A stretch of DNA of 14,614 nt from Synechococcaceae bacterium WBB_10_009. GTDB taxonomy: Bacteria > Cyanobacteriota > Cyanobacteriia > PCC-6307 > Cyanobiaceae. The stretch is from assembly GCA_010030955.1 (NCBI GenBank), contig RHBP01000026.1:1-14614 (forward strand), read 5' to 3'. A program made the translations under genes and the position numbers. The number at the start of each line of letters is the position of its first letter. Position 1 is the first letter of the stretch. The notes below the pieces were generated by a model. That model saw only the letters and a list, made by a program, of their open reading frames with translations. It made no database searches and was not told the origin of the DNA. Positions 1 to 7,228 of the stretch are shown here, piece after piece.

Positions 1-1
1 G

Positions 2-760
2 CAGATCAGCGACGAAATCTTGGCGATCCTCGACCTCACCGAACGGATCCTTTCCACCTTCGATTTCCGCCACTACGAGATCAACCTCTCCACCCGGCCG
101 GAGAAATCGATCGGCCAGGACGCCGTGTGGGAGCTGGCCACCCAGGGCCTGATCCAGGCGCTGGAGCGCAAGGGCTGGGCCTACAAGATCGATGAAGGCG
201 GCGGCGCCTTCTACGGCCCCAAGATCGACCTCAAAATCGAGGACGCCATCGGCCGGATGTGGCAGTGCTCCACCATCCAGCTCGATTTCAACCTGCCGGA
301 GCGCTTCAACCTCGACTATGTGGCCGCCGATGGCTCGCGGCAGCGGCCGATCATGATCCACCGCGCCATCTTCGGCTCGCTGGAGCGCTTCTTCGGGATC
401 ATGACCGAGAACTACGCCGGCGATTTCCCCTTCTGGCTGGCCCCCGAACAAATCCGGCTGCTGCCGGTCACCGATGAGGTGCGCCCCTACGCCGAGCAGC
501 TGCTGGCTGAGCTCAAGGGCGCCGGCATCCGCGCCAGCGTCGACCACTCCGGCGATCGCCTCGGCAAGCTGATCCGCAACGGCGAGCAGATGAAGATCCC
601 GGTGCTGGCGGTGATCGGTGCCAAGGAGGCCGAGAGCCGCAGCGTCAGCCTGCGCAGCCGCCGCGACGGCGACCTGGGCAGCGTGGCGGCCGACGCCCTG
701 GTGGCCGCCGCCGCCGAGGCCAACGGCGGCCGCCGGGCGGGGCTGCAGCTGCCGCCATGA
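2..760 (+). CDS. thrS: threonyl-tRNA synthetase, C-terminal part (5' end cut by window)
   Basis: This is the last 252 residues of a class II aminoacyl-tRNA synthetase that charges tRNA-Thr with threonine in the cytoplasm. The frame is already open at base 2, so the gene begins left of the window. The visible catalytic-core end contains GPKIDLKIED, the WQCSTIQLDFNLPERF stretch and the class II motif 3 region IHRAIFGSLERFFGI followed by ENYAGDFPFWLAP. All are characteristic of bacterial ThrRS. From about base 455 the anticodon-binding domain follows (RLLPVTDEV, then DHSGDRLGKLIRNGEQMKIP and VLAVIGAKE). The stop overlaps the next start as ATGA, so glk is probably translationally coupled to it. 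The tail after the anticodon domain is alanine-rich and unremarkable. The identification is firm; only the missing N-terminus limits it. Confidence 0.96.
   Translation, partial: QISDEILAILDLTERILSTFDFRHYEINLSTRPEKSIGQDAVWELATQGLIQALERKGWAYKIDEGGGAFYGPKIDLKIEDAIGRMWQCSTIQLDFNLPERFNLDYVAADGSRQRPIMIHRAIFGSLERFFGIMTENYAGDFPFWLAPEQIRLLPVTDEVRPYAEQLLAELKGAGIRASVDHSGDRLGKLIRNGEQMKIPVLAVIGAKEAESRSVSLRSRRDGDLGSVAADALVAAAAEANGGRRAGLQLPP
552..559. repeat. HIP1 octamer palindrome GCGATCGC
   Basis: One perfect GCGATCGC octamer lies within thrS. HIP1 is highly over-represented in many cyanobacterial genomes but scarce in marine picocyanobacteria. I found only this one perfect copy when reading the window, so it is not enriched here. 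At this GC content a single copy could be chance. Confidence 0.5.
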
Positions 761-1752
761 CCACCCTGCTGGCCGGCGACATCGGCGGCACCAAAACGCT
801 GCTGGCCCTCTACAGCCTCGAGCAGGGGGAGCTGCGCCAGCGCCGCAGCGAGCGCTACAGCTCCGCCGCTTGGACAGAGTTCAGCGCCCTGGTGAACCAC
901 TTCCTGGCGCAGGGCCCGGCCGATGAGCCCCACCCCGGCAGCGCCTGCTTCGCCGTGGCCGGCCCGGTGCGCGGCGGGCGCGTGCAGCTCACCAACCTGC
1001 CCTGGCTGCTGGAGGAGGGGGCCCTGGCACAAACCTGCGGCCTCGCACGCGTGGAGCTGGTGAACGATTTCGCCGTGCTGATCTACGGCCTGCCCCACCT
1101 CAGCGACACCCAGCAGGCGCCCCTGCGGCCCCGGCCCGGCGATCCCCAGGCGCCGGTGGCGATCCTCGGGGCCGGCACCGGCCTGGGGGTGGCCTTCGGC
1201 ATCCCCACCCCCCAGGGGCTGATGGCCATGGCCAGCGAGGCCTCCCATGCCGAATTCGCCCCCCGCAACGCCGAGGAGTGGGCGCTCAAAACCTGGCTGC
1301 AGGCGGATCTGGGCCTGGAGCGCCTGTCGATCGAGCGGGTGGTGAGCGGCACCGGCCTGGGGGAGGTGATGCGCTGGCTGCTGGCCACCGACCCCGCCGG
1401 ATCGGGCCATCCCCTCGCCGCCACCGATCCGCTGGAGACTCCCGCCGCCGTGGCCGCCGCCGCCGCCGCCGGCGATGGGCTGGCCCTGCGGGCCCAGCGC
1501 CTGTGGCTGGGGGCCTACGGCAGCGCCGCCGGCGACCTGGCCCTGCAGAGCCTCTGCCTGGGGGGCCTGTGGGTGGGGGGCGGCACCGCCGCCAAACAAC
1601 TGCCGCAGCTGCAGAGCGCCGCCTTCCTCGAGCCCCTGCTGGCCAAGGGCCGGCTCAGCGCCGTGGTGGAGCAGGTGCCGGTGATGGCCCTCACCGACCC
1701 CGAGGCGGGCCTGTTCAGCGCCGCCTGCCGCGCCCGCACCCTGCTGGGCTGA
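757..1752 (+). CDS. glk: glucokinase, Glk family
   Basis: This 331-residue protein matches the Glk (bacterial glucokinase) family in length and motifs. It phosphorylates glucose with ATP to glucose-6-phosphate, feeding glycolysis or the oxidative pentose phosphate pathway. The phosphate-1 loop GDIGGTKT is at residues 7-14. FAVAGPV is at 65-71, the catalytic-Asp motif VNDF at 102-105 (D104) and the second nucleotide loop GAGTGLG at 138-144. EASHAEFAP at 161-169 and SIERVVSGTGL at 191-201 are family signatures. The start ATG overlaps the thrS stop (ATGA), and thrB begins 31 nt downstream, so the three are probably co-transcribed. A second sugar kinase from the separate ROK family is encoded at 8937-9836, so the cell appears to have two routes for glucose phosphorylation. 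Substrate specificity is inferred from family membership. Confidence 0.93.
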   Translation: MTTLLAGDIGGTKTLLALYSLEQGELRQRRSERYSSAAWTEFSALVNHFLAQGPADEPHPGSACFAVAGPVRGGRVQLTNLPWLLEEGALAQTCGLARVELVNDFAVLIYGLPHLSDTQQAPLRPRPGDPQAPVAILGAGTGLGVAFGIPTPQGLMAMASEASHAEFAPRNAEEWALKTWLQADLGLERLSIERVVSGTGLGEVMRWLLATDPAGSGHPLAATDPLETPAAVAAAAAAGDGLALRAQRLWLGAYGSAAGDLALQSLCLGGLWVGGGTAAKQLPQLQSAAFLEPLLAKGRLSAVVEQVPVMALTDPEAGLFSAACRARTLLG

Positions 1753-1783
1753 ATGGGACACTGACCCCAGCAGAACAGACCGC

Positions 1784-2728
1784 ATGGTCCGCCCCCGCAT
1801 CGGCCAGGGGGTTGTGGTGAATGTCCCCGCCACGACAGCCAACCTCGGCCCAGGCTTCGATTGCCTCGGCGCCGCCCTCGCCCTGAACAACCGCTTCGAG
1901 ATGCGCTGCATCGAAGGCGATGGCGAGCGCTTTGAGCTGGTGATCGAGGGGCGCGAAGGCGCCCACCTGCGCGGCGGCCCCGACAACCTCGTGTACCGCG
2001 CCGCCCAGCGGGTGTGGAAGGAGGCCGGTGAGGATCCGATCGCCGTGGAGGCGCGGGTGCAGCTGGCGGTGCCGCCGGCCCGTGGCCTGGGCAGCAGCGC
2101 CACCGCCATCGTGGCGGGCCTGATGGGGGCCAATGCCCTGATCGGTGAACCGCTCAGCCGCGAGAAGCTGCTGGAGCTGGCGATCGACATCGAAGGCCAC
2201 CCCGACAACGTGGTGCCCTCGCTGCTCGGGGGCCTGTGCATGACCGCCAAGGCGGCCTCCCACCGCTGGCGTGTGGTGCGCTGCGAGTGGTCGTCGGAGG
2301 TGGTGGCGGTGGTGGCGATCCCCGCCATCCGCCTCTCCACGAGCGAGGCGCGGCGGGTGATGCCCAAGGCCATCTCGATCCCCGATGCCGTCACCAACCT
2401 GGGCTCCCTCACCCTGCTGTTGCAGGGGCTGCGCACCGGCAATGGCGACCTGATCGCCGACGGCATGCACGACCGCATCCATGAGCCCTACCGCTGGGGC
2501 CTGATCCAGGGGGGCAGCGCCGTGCGCCAGGCGGCCATTGGCGCCGGCGCCTGGGGGGCGGTGATCAGCGGAGCGGGCCCCAGCATCCTGGCCCTCAGCA
2601 ACCGCGACAACGCCGGTGCCGTGAGCCGTGCCATGGTGAGCGCCTGGGAAACGGAGGGGGTGGCATCCCGGGGCGAGGTGCTGCAGCTGCAGCAGATCGG
2701 CAGCCGCTGGAAACCCCTGGAGCCGTGA
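1784..2728 (+). CDS. thrB: homoserine kinase (GHMP superfamily)
   Basis: This 314-residue protein phosphorylates homoserine with ATP to O-phosphohomoserine, the step before threonine synthase. The opening VNVPATTANLGPGFDCLG (12-29) is the classic ThrB N-terminus. The GHMP ATP-binding motif PPARGLGSSATA is at 97-108, followed by EGHPDN at 137-142. LSTSEAR at 184-190 and the C-terminal ISGAGPS loop at 261-267 complete the family pattern. The length is normal and the ATG at 1784 gives a correctly placed N-terminus. No clear Shine-Dalgarno sequence precedes it. It follows glk by 31 nt. Two threonine-related genes, thrS and thrB, therefore flank glk, which makes coordinated supply and charging of threonine possible but unproven. 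The gene is followed by a strong inverted repeat that may end this transcript. Confidence 0.96.
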   Translation: MVRPRIGQGVVVNVPATTANLGPGFDCLGAALALNNRFEMRCIEGDGERFELVIEGREGAHLRGGPDNLVYRAAQRVWKEAGEDPIAVEARVQLAVPPARGLGSSATAIVAGLMGANALIGEPLSREKLLELAIDIEGHPDNVVPSLLGGLCMTAKAASHRWRVVRCEWSSEVVAVVAIPAIRLSTSEARRVMPKAISIPDAVTNLGSLTLLLQGLRTGNGDLIADGMHDRIHEPYRWGLIQGGSAVRQAAIGAGAWGAVISGAGPSILALSNRDNAGAVSRAMVSAWETEGVASRGEVLQLQQIGSRWKPLEP

Positions 2729-2732
2729 GCAG

Positions 2733-2772
2733 GCAGCTGAGTATTTCTACCCACGCAGAAATACCCAGCTGC
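2733..2772. promoter_or_regulatory. 16-bp-arm inverted repeat between thrB and ndhD
   Basis: The left arm (2733-2748, ending GTATTTCT) and right arm (2757-2772, starting AGAAATAC) are complementary over 16 bp with one A-C mismatch, around an 8-nt centre (ACCCACGC). It begins 5 nt after the thrB stop. The arm interior is strikingly AT-rich for this genome. No T-run follows, so it is not a textbook Rho-independent terminator. A weak -10-like TAGATT follows directly at 2773-2778, which would suit an operator over the ndhD promoter. Terminator, operator and mRNA-stabilising hairpin all remain possible. Confidence 0.6.
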
Positions 2773-2778
2773 TAGATT
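2773..2778 (+). promoter_or_regulatory. possible -10 element for ndhD
   Basis: TAGATT matches the sigma-70-type TATAAT at four of six positions. It sits immediately 3' of the large inverted repeat, about 60 bp before the ndhD start. I see no good -35 hexamer at the usual spacing, so the call rests on position and local AT-richness only. Confidence 0.25.
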
Positions 2779-2793
2779 CATGGTCTCATGGTC

Positions 2794-2811
2794 AACCTGT
2801 TGAGACAGGTT
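2794..2811 (+). promoter_or_regulatory. perfect 7-bp hairpin in the ndhD leader
   Basis: AACCTGT (2794-2800) and ACAGGTT (2805-2811) are perfectly complementary around a TGAG tetraloop. GAGAC (2802-2806) could instead pair with GTCTC at 2783-2787, giving a mutually exclusive fold. It lies 27 nt upstream of the ndhD start, so it could affect mRNA stability or ribosome access. Function is inferred. Confidence 0.45.
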
Positions 2812-2829
2812 CCCGAGGCCCGCTGAATT

Positions 2830-2834
2830 GAGGT
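2830..2834 (+). promoter_or_regulatory. Shine-Dalgarno sequence of ndhD
   Basis: GAGGT pairs with the 3' end of 16S rRNA and leaves a 4-nt spacer before the ATG at 2839. It is the clearest ribosome binding site in the window; the other genes rely on overlaps or have none visible. It supports 2839 as the ndhD start. Confidence 0.65.
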
Positions 2835-2838
2835 CGCG

Positions 2839-4410
2839 ATGGACGCCAACCTGCCTGCCATGGCCGCGTCCAGCCTCAGCCCCAACGCCTTCCCCTGGCT
2901 CAGCCTGATCACGCTGCTGCCCGCCGCCGTGGCGCCGCTGCTGATGCTGCTGCCCGGCGACGGCACCGATCCAAAACTGCCCCGCAGCATCGCCCTGGCC
3001 ACCCTCCTGGCCGACCTGCTGCTGATGCTGGTGGTCTTCAGCCGCCACTACGACGGCTCCATCGCCGGCCTGCAGCTGGTGGAGCGCTTCGCCTGGGTGC
3101 CCGCCATCGGCCTGGAGTGGTCGCTCGCCGCCGACGGCCTCTCCACCCCGCTGGTGGTGCTCTCCGGCCTGGTCACCCTGCTCTCAGTGGCCGCCAGCTG
3201 GAACATCCAGAAGAAATCGCGCCTCTATTTCGCCCTGCTGCTGCTGCAGGCCTCGGCCCAGGCGATGGTGTTCCTCTCGCAGGACTTCCTGCTCTTCTTC
3301 CTGGCCTGGGAGCTGGAGCTGGTGCCCGTCTACCTGCTGATCGCCATCTGGGGCGGCCAGCAGCGCCAGTACGCCGCCACCAAATTCATCCTCTACACCG
3401 CCACCGCCTCGCTGCTGATCCTGGTGAGCGGCCTGGCCCTGGCCCTCAATGGCCCCTTCACCCTCAACCTCTCCGAGCTGATTGCCCGCTCCCCCGGCGG
3501 CACCTTCGGCCTGCTCTGCTACCTGGGCTTCCTGGTGGGCTTCGGCGTGAAGCTGCCGATGTTCCCGCTGCACACCTGGCTGCCGGATGCCCACGGCGAA
3601 GCCAATGCACCGGTGTCGATGCTGCTGGCGGGGGTGCTGCTCAAGATGGGCGGCTACGCCCTGCTGCGCTTCAACGTGCAAATGCTGCCGGAGGCCCACC
3701 TGCAGCTGGCGCCGGCCCTGGTGGTGCTGGGCATCGTCAACATCGTCTACGGCGCCCTCAACGCCCTTGCCCAGGACAACGTCAAACGCCGCATCGCCTG
3801 CAGCTCCGTGAGCCACATGGGCTTCGTGCTGCTGGGCATCGGCGCGGTGGACAGCCTCGGCCTCAGCGGCGCCATGCTGCAGATGATCAGCCACGGCCTG
3901 ATCGCCGCCGCCATGTTCTTCGTGACGGGCGTGTTCTACGAGCGCACCAAAACGCTCTCCATCCCCAACATGGGCGGCCTGGCCAAGGTGCTGCCCATCA
4001 CCTTCGCCTTCTTCGTGGCCAGCTCCCTGGCCTCCCTGGCCCTGCCGGGCATGAGTGGCTTCGTGAGCGAAATCACCGTGTTTCTCGGCCTCACCAGCAA
4101 CGACGCCTTCACCGTGGGCTTCCGGGTGATCGCCGTGGTGCTTGCCGCCATCGGCGTGGTGCTCACCCCCATCTACCTGCTCAGCCTCTGCCGGCGTGTC
4201 TTCTTCGGCCCCCGCATCCCGGCCCTGGCCGTGGTGGGCGACATGAAGCCCCGCGAGCTGGTGATCGGCCTCACCCTGTTGGTGCCCACCCTGGTGATCG
4301 GCTTCTGGCCCCGCATCGCCATCGACCTCTACGAAGCCAGCACCACCGCCCTGGCCACGGGCCTGGCCCAACACACCGTGGTGGCGCTTCGGCTTCCCGC
4401 CCTCGGCTGA
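2839..4410 (+). CDS. ndhD: NAD(P)H-quinone oxidoreductase subunit 4 (NdhD), NDH-1 complex
   Basis: This 523-residue multi-pass thylakoid membrane protein is a Mrp/NuoM-type proton-pumping subunit of NDH-1, which oxidises reduced ferredoxin and reduces plastoquinone in respiration and cyclic electron flow. About 14 hydrophobic segments can be traced. The expected pump residues are present: Glu158 in WELELVPVY, Lys238 in GFGVKLPMFPLHTWLPDAH, Lys269 in LLKMGGY and Glu411 in SGFVSEITVF. The run GGQQRQYAATKFILYTA and the strong similarity of this core suggest the NdhD1/D2 type (respiratory/cyclic NDH-1) rather than the CO2-uptake NdhD3/D4 type. That paralogue call is from memory and less certain. 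The start is supported by a GAGGT box. It follows thrB after a structured 110-bp gap, so it may have its own promoter. A palindrome follows the stop. Confidence 0.94.
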   Translation: MDANLPAMAASSLSPNAFPWLSLITLLPAAVAPLLMLLPGDGTDPKLPRSIALATLLADLLLMLVVFSRHYDGSIAGLQLVERFAWVPAIGLEWSLAADGLSTPLVVLSGLVTLLSVAASWNIQKKSRLYFALLLLQASAQAMVFLSQDFLLFFLAWELELVPVYLLIAIWGGQQRQYAATKFILYTATASLLILVSGLALALNGPFTLNLSELIARSPGGTFGLLCYLGFLVGFGVKLPMFPLHTWLPDAHGEANAPVSMLLAGVLLKMGGYALLRFNVQMLPEAHLQLAPALVVLGIVNIVYGALNALAQDNVKRRIACSSVSHMGFVLLGIGAVDSLGLSGAMLQMISHGLIAAAMFFVTGVFYERTKTLSIPNMGGLAKVLPITFAFFVASSLASLALPGMSGFVSEITVFLGLTSNDAFTVGFRVIAVVLAAIGVVLTPIYLLSLCRRVFFGPRIPALAVVGDMKPRELVIGLTLLVPTLVIGFWPRIAIDLYEASTTALATGLAQHTVVALRLPALG

Positions 4411-4414
4411 ACAG

Positions 4415-4430
4415 CGGCACCGCGGTGCCG
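4415..4430. repeat. perfect 16-bp palindrome after ndhD
   Basis: CGGCACCGCGGTGCCG is its own reverse complement and starts 5 nt after the ndhD stop. As RNA it would form a very GC-rich short hairpin with a CGCG loop, extended by a G-U pair. No U-run follows. It may attenuate transcription or stabilise the ndhD 3' end before prlC; a protein-binding site is also possible. Function is inferred. Confidence 0.5.
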
Positions 4431-4471
4431 TCGGTTGGAATGGCTCTACCCCCTTGAGCCCGCCCACCGCC

Positions 4472-6616
4472 ATGGTCGCCAGCGTTCCGGAACTCCTGCG
4501 CGGTGAGGGCCTGCCCCGCTACGACGCGATCACGCCGGAGGCGGTGGGCGCCCACATCCCCACCCTGATGGCGGAGCTGGAGGCGGAACTGGCGGCCCTG
4601 GAGCAGGGGCTCGAGCACAGCCTGGCCGCCGGCACCCCCCTGGCCTGGGGGCAGCTGATGGACCCGCTGCAGCGCCTGGGTGAGCGCCTGCGCTGGAGCT
4701 GGGGGGTGGTGAGCCACCTCAACGGTGTCTGCAACAGCCCCGAGCTGCGGGAGGCCCATGCCGCCCAGCAGGCGGCGGTGGTGGCCTTCGGCAACCGCGC
4801 CGGCCAGAGCCAGGTGATCTTCCGGGCCCTGGAGCAGCTGGCCCAGCAGGCGGCCGCCGGCACCACACCCCTCGACGCCACCCAACGGCGCATCCTCGAG
4901 GCCGAACGGCGGGACATGCAACTGCGGGGCGTGGGCCTCAGCGGCGCCGAGCAGGAGGCGTTCAACGCCGCCAGCCAGGAACTGGCGCAGCTCTCCACCC
5001 GCTTCGGCAACCAGGTGCTCGATGCCACCAACGGCTGGACCCTGCGGCTCACCAGCGCCGAACAGGTGGAGGGGCTGCCGCCAAGCCTGCTGGATCAGCT
5101 GGCCCAGGCGGCCCGCGCCGCCGGCGATGCCGAGGCCAGCGGCACCGCCGGCCCATGGCTGCTGGGGCTCGACATGCCCCGCTACGCGCCGTTCATGAAA
5201 TACAGCCGCTGCCGGCCGCTGCGGGAGCAGGTGTACAAGGCCCACGTGAGCCGGGCCTCCGGCCAGGGCGACAGCGACGAAGCGACCGCGCGCAACAACT
5301 GGCCGCTGATCGAGCGCATCCTCACCCTGCGGGGCGAGCAGGCCCGCCGCCTCGGCTACGCCAACTGGGCCGAGGTGAGCCTGGCCGCCAAAATGGCCGA
5401 CTCCGAAGCCGCCGTGGAGGCCCTGCTCGAGGAGCTGCGGGCCGCCGCCCATCCGGTGGCCCAGCGGGAGCTCACGGCCCTGGCGGACTGCGCCCGCCGC
5501 CACGGCGCCCCCGAAGCCAGCGACCTCCAGCCCTGGGACATCAGCTTCTGGGCCGAGGTGCTGCGCCAGGAGAGCTTCGAGCTCGACAGCGAAGCCCTGC
5601 GCCCCTACTTCCCCCTGCCGCAGGTGCTCGAGGGCCTGTTCGCCCTGTGCAACCGCCTGTTCGGCATCCGCATCGAAGCGGCCGATGGCGAGGCGCCGGT
5701 GTGGCACCCCGACGTGCGCTTCTTCCGCATCCTCGAAGCCAGCGGTGAGGCGGCGGGCGAGCCCCTGGCCGCCTTCTTCCTCGACCCCTACAGCCGCCCC
5801 GGCAGCAAGCGCGGTGGCGCCTGGATGGATGAGTGCCTGGTGCGCTCGCGACGGCCCGACGGCACACCGGTGCTGCCGGTGGCCTACCTGATCTGCAACC
5901 AGAGCCCGCCGGTGGGGGACACCCCCAGCCTGATGACCTTCGAAGAGGTGGAAACCCTCTTCCACGAGTTCGGCCACGGCCTGCAGCACATGCTCACCAC
6001 CGTGGAGCGCCCCCAGGCCGCCGGCATCAACGGCGTGGAGTGGGATGCGGTGGAGCTGCCCAGCCAGTTCATGGAGAACTGGTGCTACGACCGGGCCACC
6101 CTGCTGGGCATGGCCCGCCACTGGCAAACGGGCGAGCCCCTGCCGGAGGCGGAATTCACCAAGCTGCACGCCGCCCGCACCTTCATGGGCGGTGCCGCCA
6201 CCCTGCGCCAGGTGCACTTCGCCCTCGTCGATCTCAAGCTGCACAGCCAGTGGCACCCCGGCTGCGGCCAGACCCCCGAGCAACTGCGCCGCGCCATCGC
6301 CGCCACCACCACCGTGCTGGCCCCGATCGATGAGGACGCTTTCCTCTGCTCCTTCGGCCACATCTTTGCCGGCGGCTACGCCGCGGGCTATTACTCCTAC
6401 AAGTGGGCCGAGGTGCTCAGCGCCGACGCCTTCGGCGCCTTCGAGGAGGTGGGGCTCGACAACGAGGCCCAGATCCGCGAAACGGGCCGCCGCTTCCGCG
6501 ACACGGTGCTCAGCCTTGGTGGCAGCCTCGATCCCCAGCGGGTGTTTGAAGCGTTCCGCGGCCGCCAGCCCAGCAGCGAAGCCCTGATTCGCCACTCCGG
6601 CCTGGTGGCGGTTTAA
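4472..6616 (+). CDS. prlC: M3-family zinc oligopeptidase (oligopeptidase A type)
   Basis: This protein of 714 residues, counted from the ATG at 4472, is a thimet-oligopeptidase-family cytoplasmic peptidase that degrades short peptides, probably including cleaved signal or transit peptides. The zinc motif HEFGH is at residues 498-502 within ETLFHEFGHGLQHML. The third ligand is Glu528 in DAVELPSQFMENW. The substrate-binding region GGYAAGYYSYKWAEVLSADAF near the C-terminus is intact, and the length is normal for OpdA/PrlC. An in-frame TTG at 4454 would add six residues (S-P-P-T-A). The ATG is preferred, although neither start has a good ribosome site. It lies 61 nt after ndhD across a palindrome. 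Its TAA overlaps the stop codon of the opposing hydrolase gene. Substrate is inferred from the family. Confidence 0.93.
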   Translation: MVASVPELLRGEGLPRYDAITPEAVGAHIPTLMAELEAELAALEQGLEHSLAAGTPLAWGQLMDPLQRLGERLRWSWGVVSHLNGVCNSPELREAHAAQQAAVVAFGNRAGQSQVIFRALEQLAQQAAAGTTPLDATQRRILEAERRDMQLRGVGLSGAEQEAFNAASQELAQLSTRFGNQVLDATNGWTLRLTSAEQVEGLPPSLLDQLAQAARAAGDAEASGTAGPWLLGLDMPRYAPFMKYSRCRPLREQVYKAHVSRASGQGDSDEATARNNWPLIERILTLRGEQARRLGYANWAEVSLAAKMADSEAAVEALLEELRAAAHPVAQRELTALADCARRHGAPEASDLQPWDISFWAEVLRQESFELDSEALRPYFPLPQVLEGLFALCNRLFGIRIEAADGEAPVWHPDVRFFRILEASGEAAGEPLAAFFLDPYSRPGSKRGGAWMDECLVRSRRPDGTPVLPVAYLICNQSPPVGDTPSLMTFEEVETLFHEFGHGLQHMLTTVERPQAAGINGVEWDAVELPSQFMENWCYDRATLLGMARHWQTGEPLPEAEFTKLHAARTFMGGAATLRQVHFALVDLKLHSQWHPGCGQTPEQLRRAIAATTTVLAPIDEDAFLCSFGHIFAGGYAAGYYSYKWAEVLSADAFGAFEEVGLDNEAQIRETGRRFRDTVLSLGGSLDPQRVFEAFRGRQPSSEALIRHSGLVAV

Positions 6617-7209
6617 TCCGGCGCCAGCAGCACATCGGCCACCGCCGCCAGGGCGCGTGGGTGGCCGATCAGCTGCCGGTGGGTCCACACCGGCAGGGCA
6701 CGCCGCTCCCCCAGCGGCAGCACCGCCCGCCACCCGGGCACCACGGTGAGTTCGGTGGGGCAATAGAAGCTGGTGCAGGCCACCCCCTGCAGCCGGGCGG
6801 TGCCGGCATCCAGATGCCGCAGCAGTGGGCTGCCCAGCTTCATGTCGGCGATGCCCGCCAGCAGCGCCCGCGGCACCAGCTGGGCCGTGAGCGTGCCCCG
6901 CATCGGGCTGCCCAGGCACACAAACCGCCGGCAGCGGGCTGCCCCGCCGTGGTCCTGCAGCCACAGGCGCCCCACCAGGCCGCCCATCGAAAAACCCAGC
7001 AGGTCGATCGGGGTGTGGGGCCCGAAGCGCCCGTTGATCAGCGGCGCCAAGCTGGCCGCCAGCTGCCGCAGCGGCACCGCCCCGAAGCGATGCGGCAGGT
7101 GCGGCGCCAGCAGCGTCAGCTCCGGGCAGCGCCCCCGCAGTTCCGCCTCCAGGCGCCGGAACACCCGCGGCGTGTCCCAGAGGCCATGCAGCAACACCAA
7201 GGGCGGCAT
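6613..7209 (-). CDS. small alpha/beta-hydrolase (lipase/esterase-like)
   Basis: This 198-residue protein has an alpha/beta-hydrolase layout: an N-terminal beta strand and oxyanion loop PLVLLHGLWDTP (residues 3-14), then the nucleophile elbow GFSMGG at 72-77 (Ser74) followed by LVGRLW. GSPMRGT at 100-106 resembles triacylglycerol-lipase/LipA-like and PGAP1-like enzymes. The candidate catalytic His is His177 (WTHRQLIGHP). The acid is unclear: Glu153 in CPTELTVVP stands where Asp is usual. No signal peptide is seen, so it is probably cytoplasmic and the true substrate is unknown. The frame stays open far upstream, but that part is antisense-like and overlaps folB. The ATG at 7209 sits just before the first conserved strand, 19 nt after folB. 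It is the last gene of the minus-strand train, and its stop overlaps that of prlC. Confidence 0.8.
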   Translation of the reverse strand: MPPLVLLHGLWDTPRVFRRLEAELRGRCPELTLLAPHLPHRFGAVPLRQLAASLAPLINGRFGPHTPIDLLGFSMGGLVGRLWLQDHGGAARCRRFVCLGSPMRGTLTAQLVPRALLAGIADMKLGSPLLRHLDAGTARLQGVACTSFYCPTELTVVPGWRAVLPLGERRALPVWTHRQLIGHPRALAAVADVLLAPD

Positions 7210-7228
7210 CAGGCGAACAAACGGCCCA

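Noticed and set aside
552..559. HIP1 palindrome as evidence of a HIP1-rich genome
   Set aside because: Only one perfect copy was seen in 14.6 kb, which is not enrichment.
487..2478. Long open minus-strand frame (about 660 codons) opposite thrS, glk and thrB
   Set aside because: It is antisense to three firmly identified genes, has low-complexity Gly/Gln/His/Ala content and no family motif. High GC makes stop codons rare on the opposite strand.
2780..2826. Tiny upstream frames before ndhD (7 codons from 2780, 12 codons from 2788)
   Set aside because: They have no ribosome site, no codon run suggesting attenuation and lengths expected by chance. Worth reconsidering only if they are conserved.
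3184..4473. Long open minus-strand frame opposite ndhD, rich in His, Gln and Glu
   Set aside because: Its composition is the expected mirror of a hydrophobic, Leu/Ala-rich membrane protein; no domain is recognisable.
4271..6964. Nearly 900-codon open minus-strand frame opposite prlC
   Set aside because: It is a Gly/Ala/His/Gln-rich mirror of prlC codon usage, spans several gene boundaries and lacks conserved motifs.
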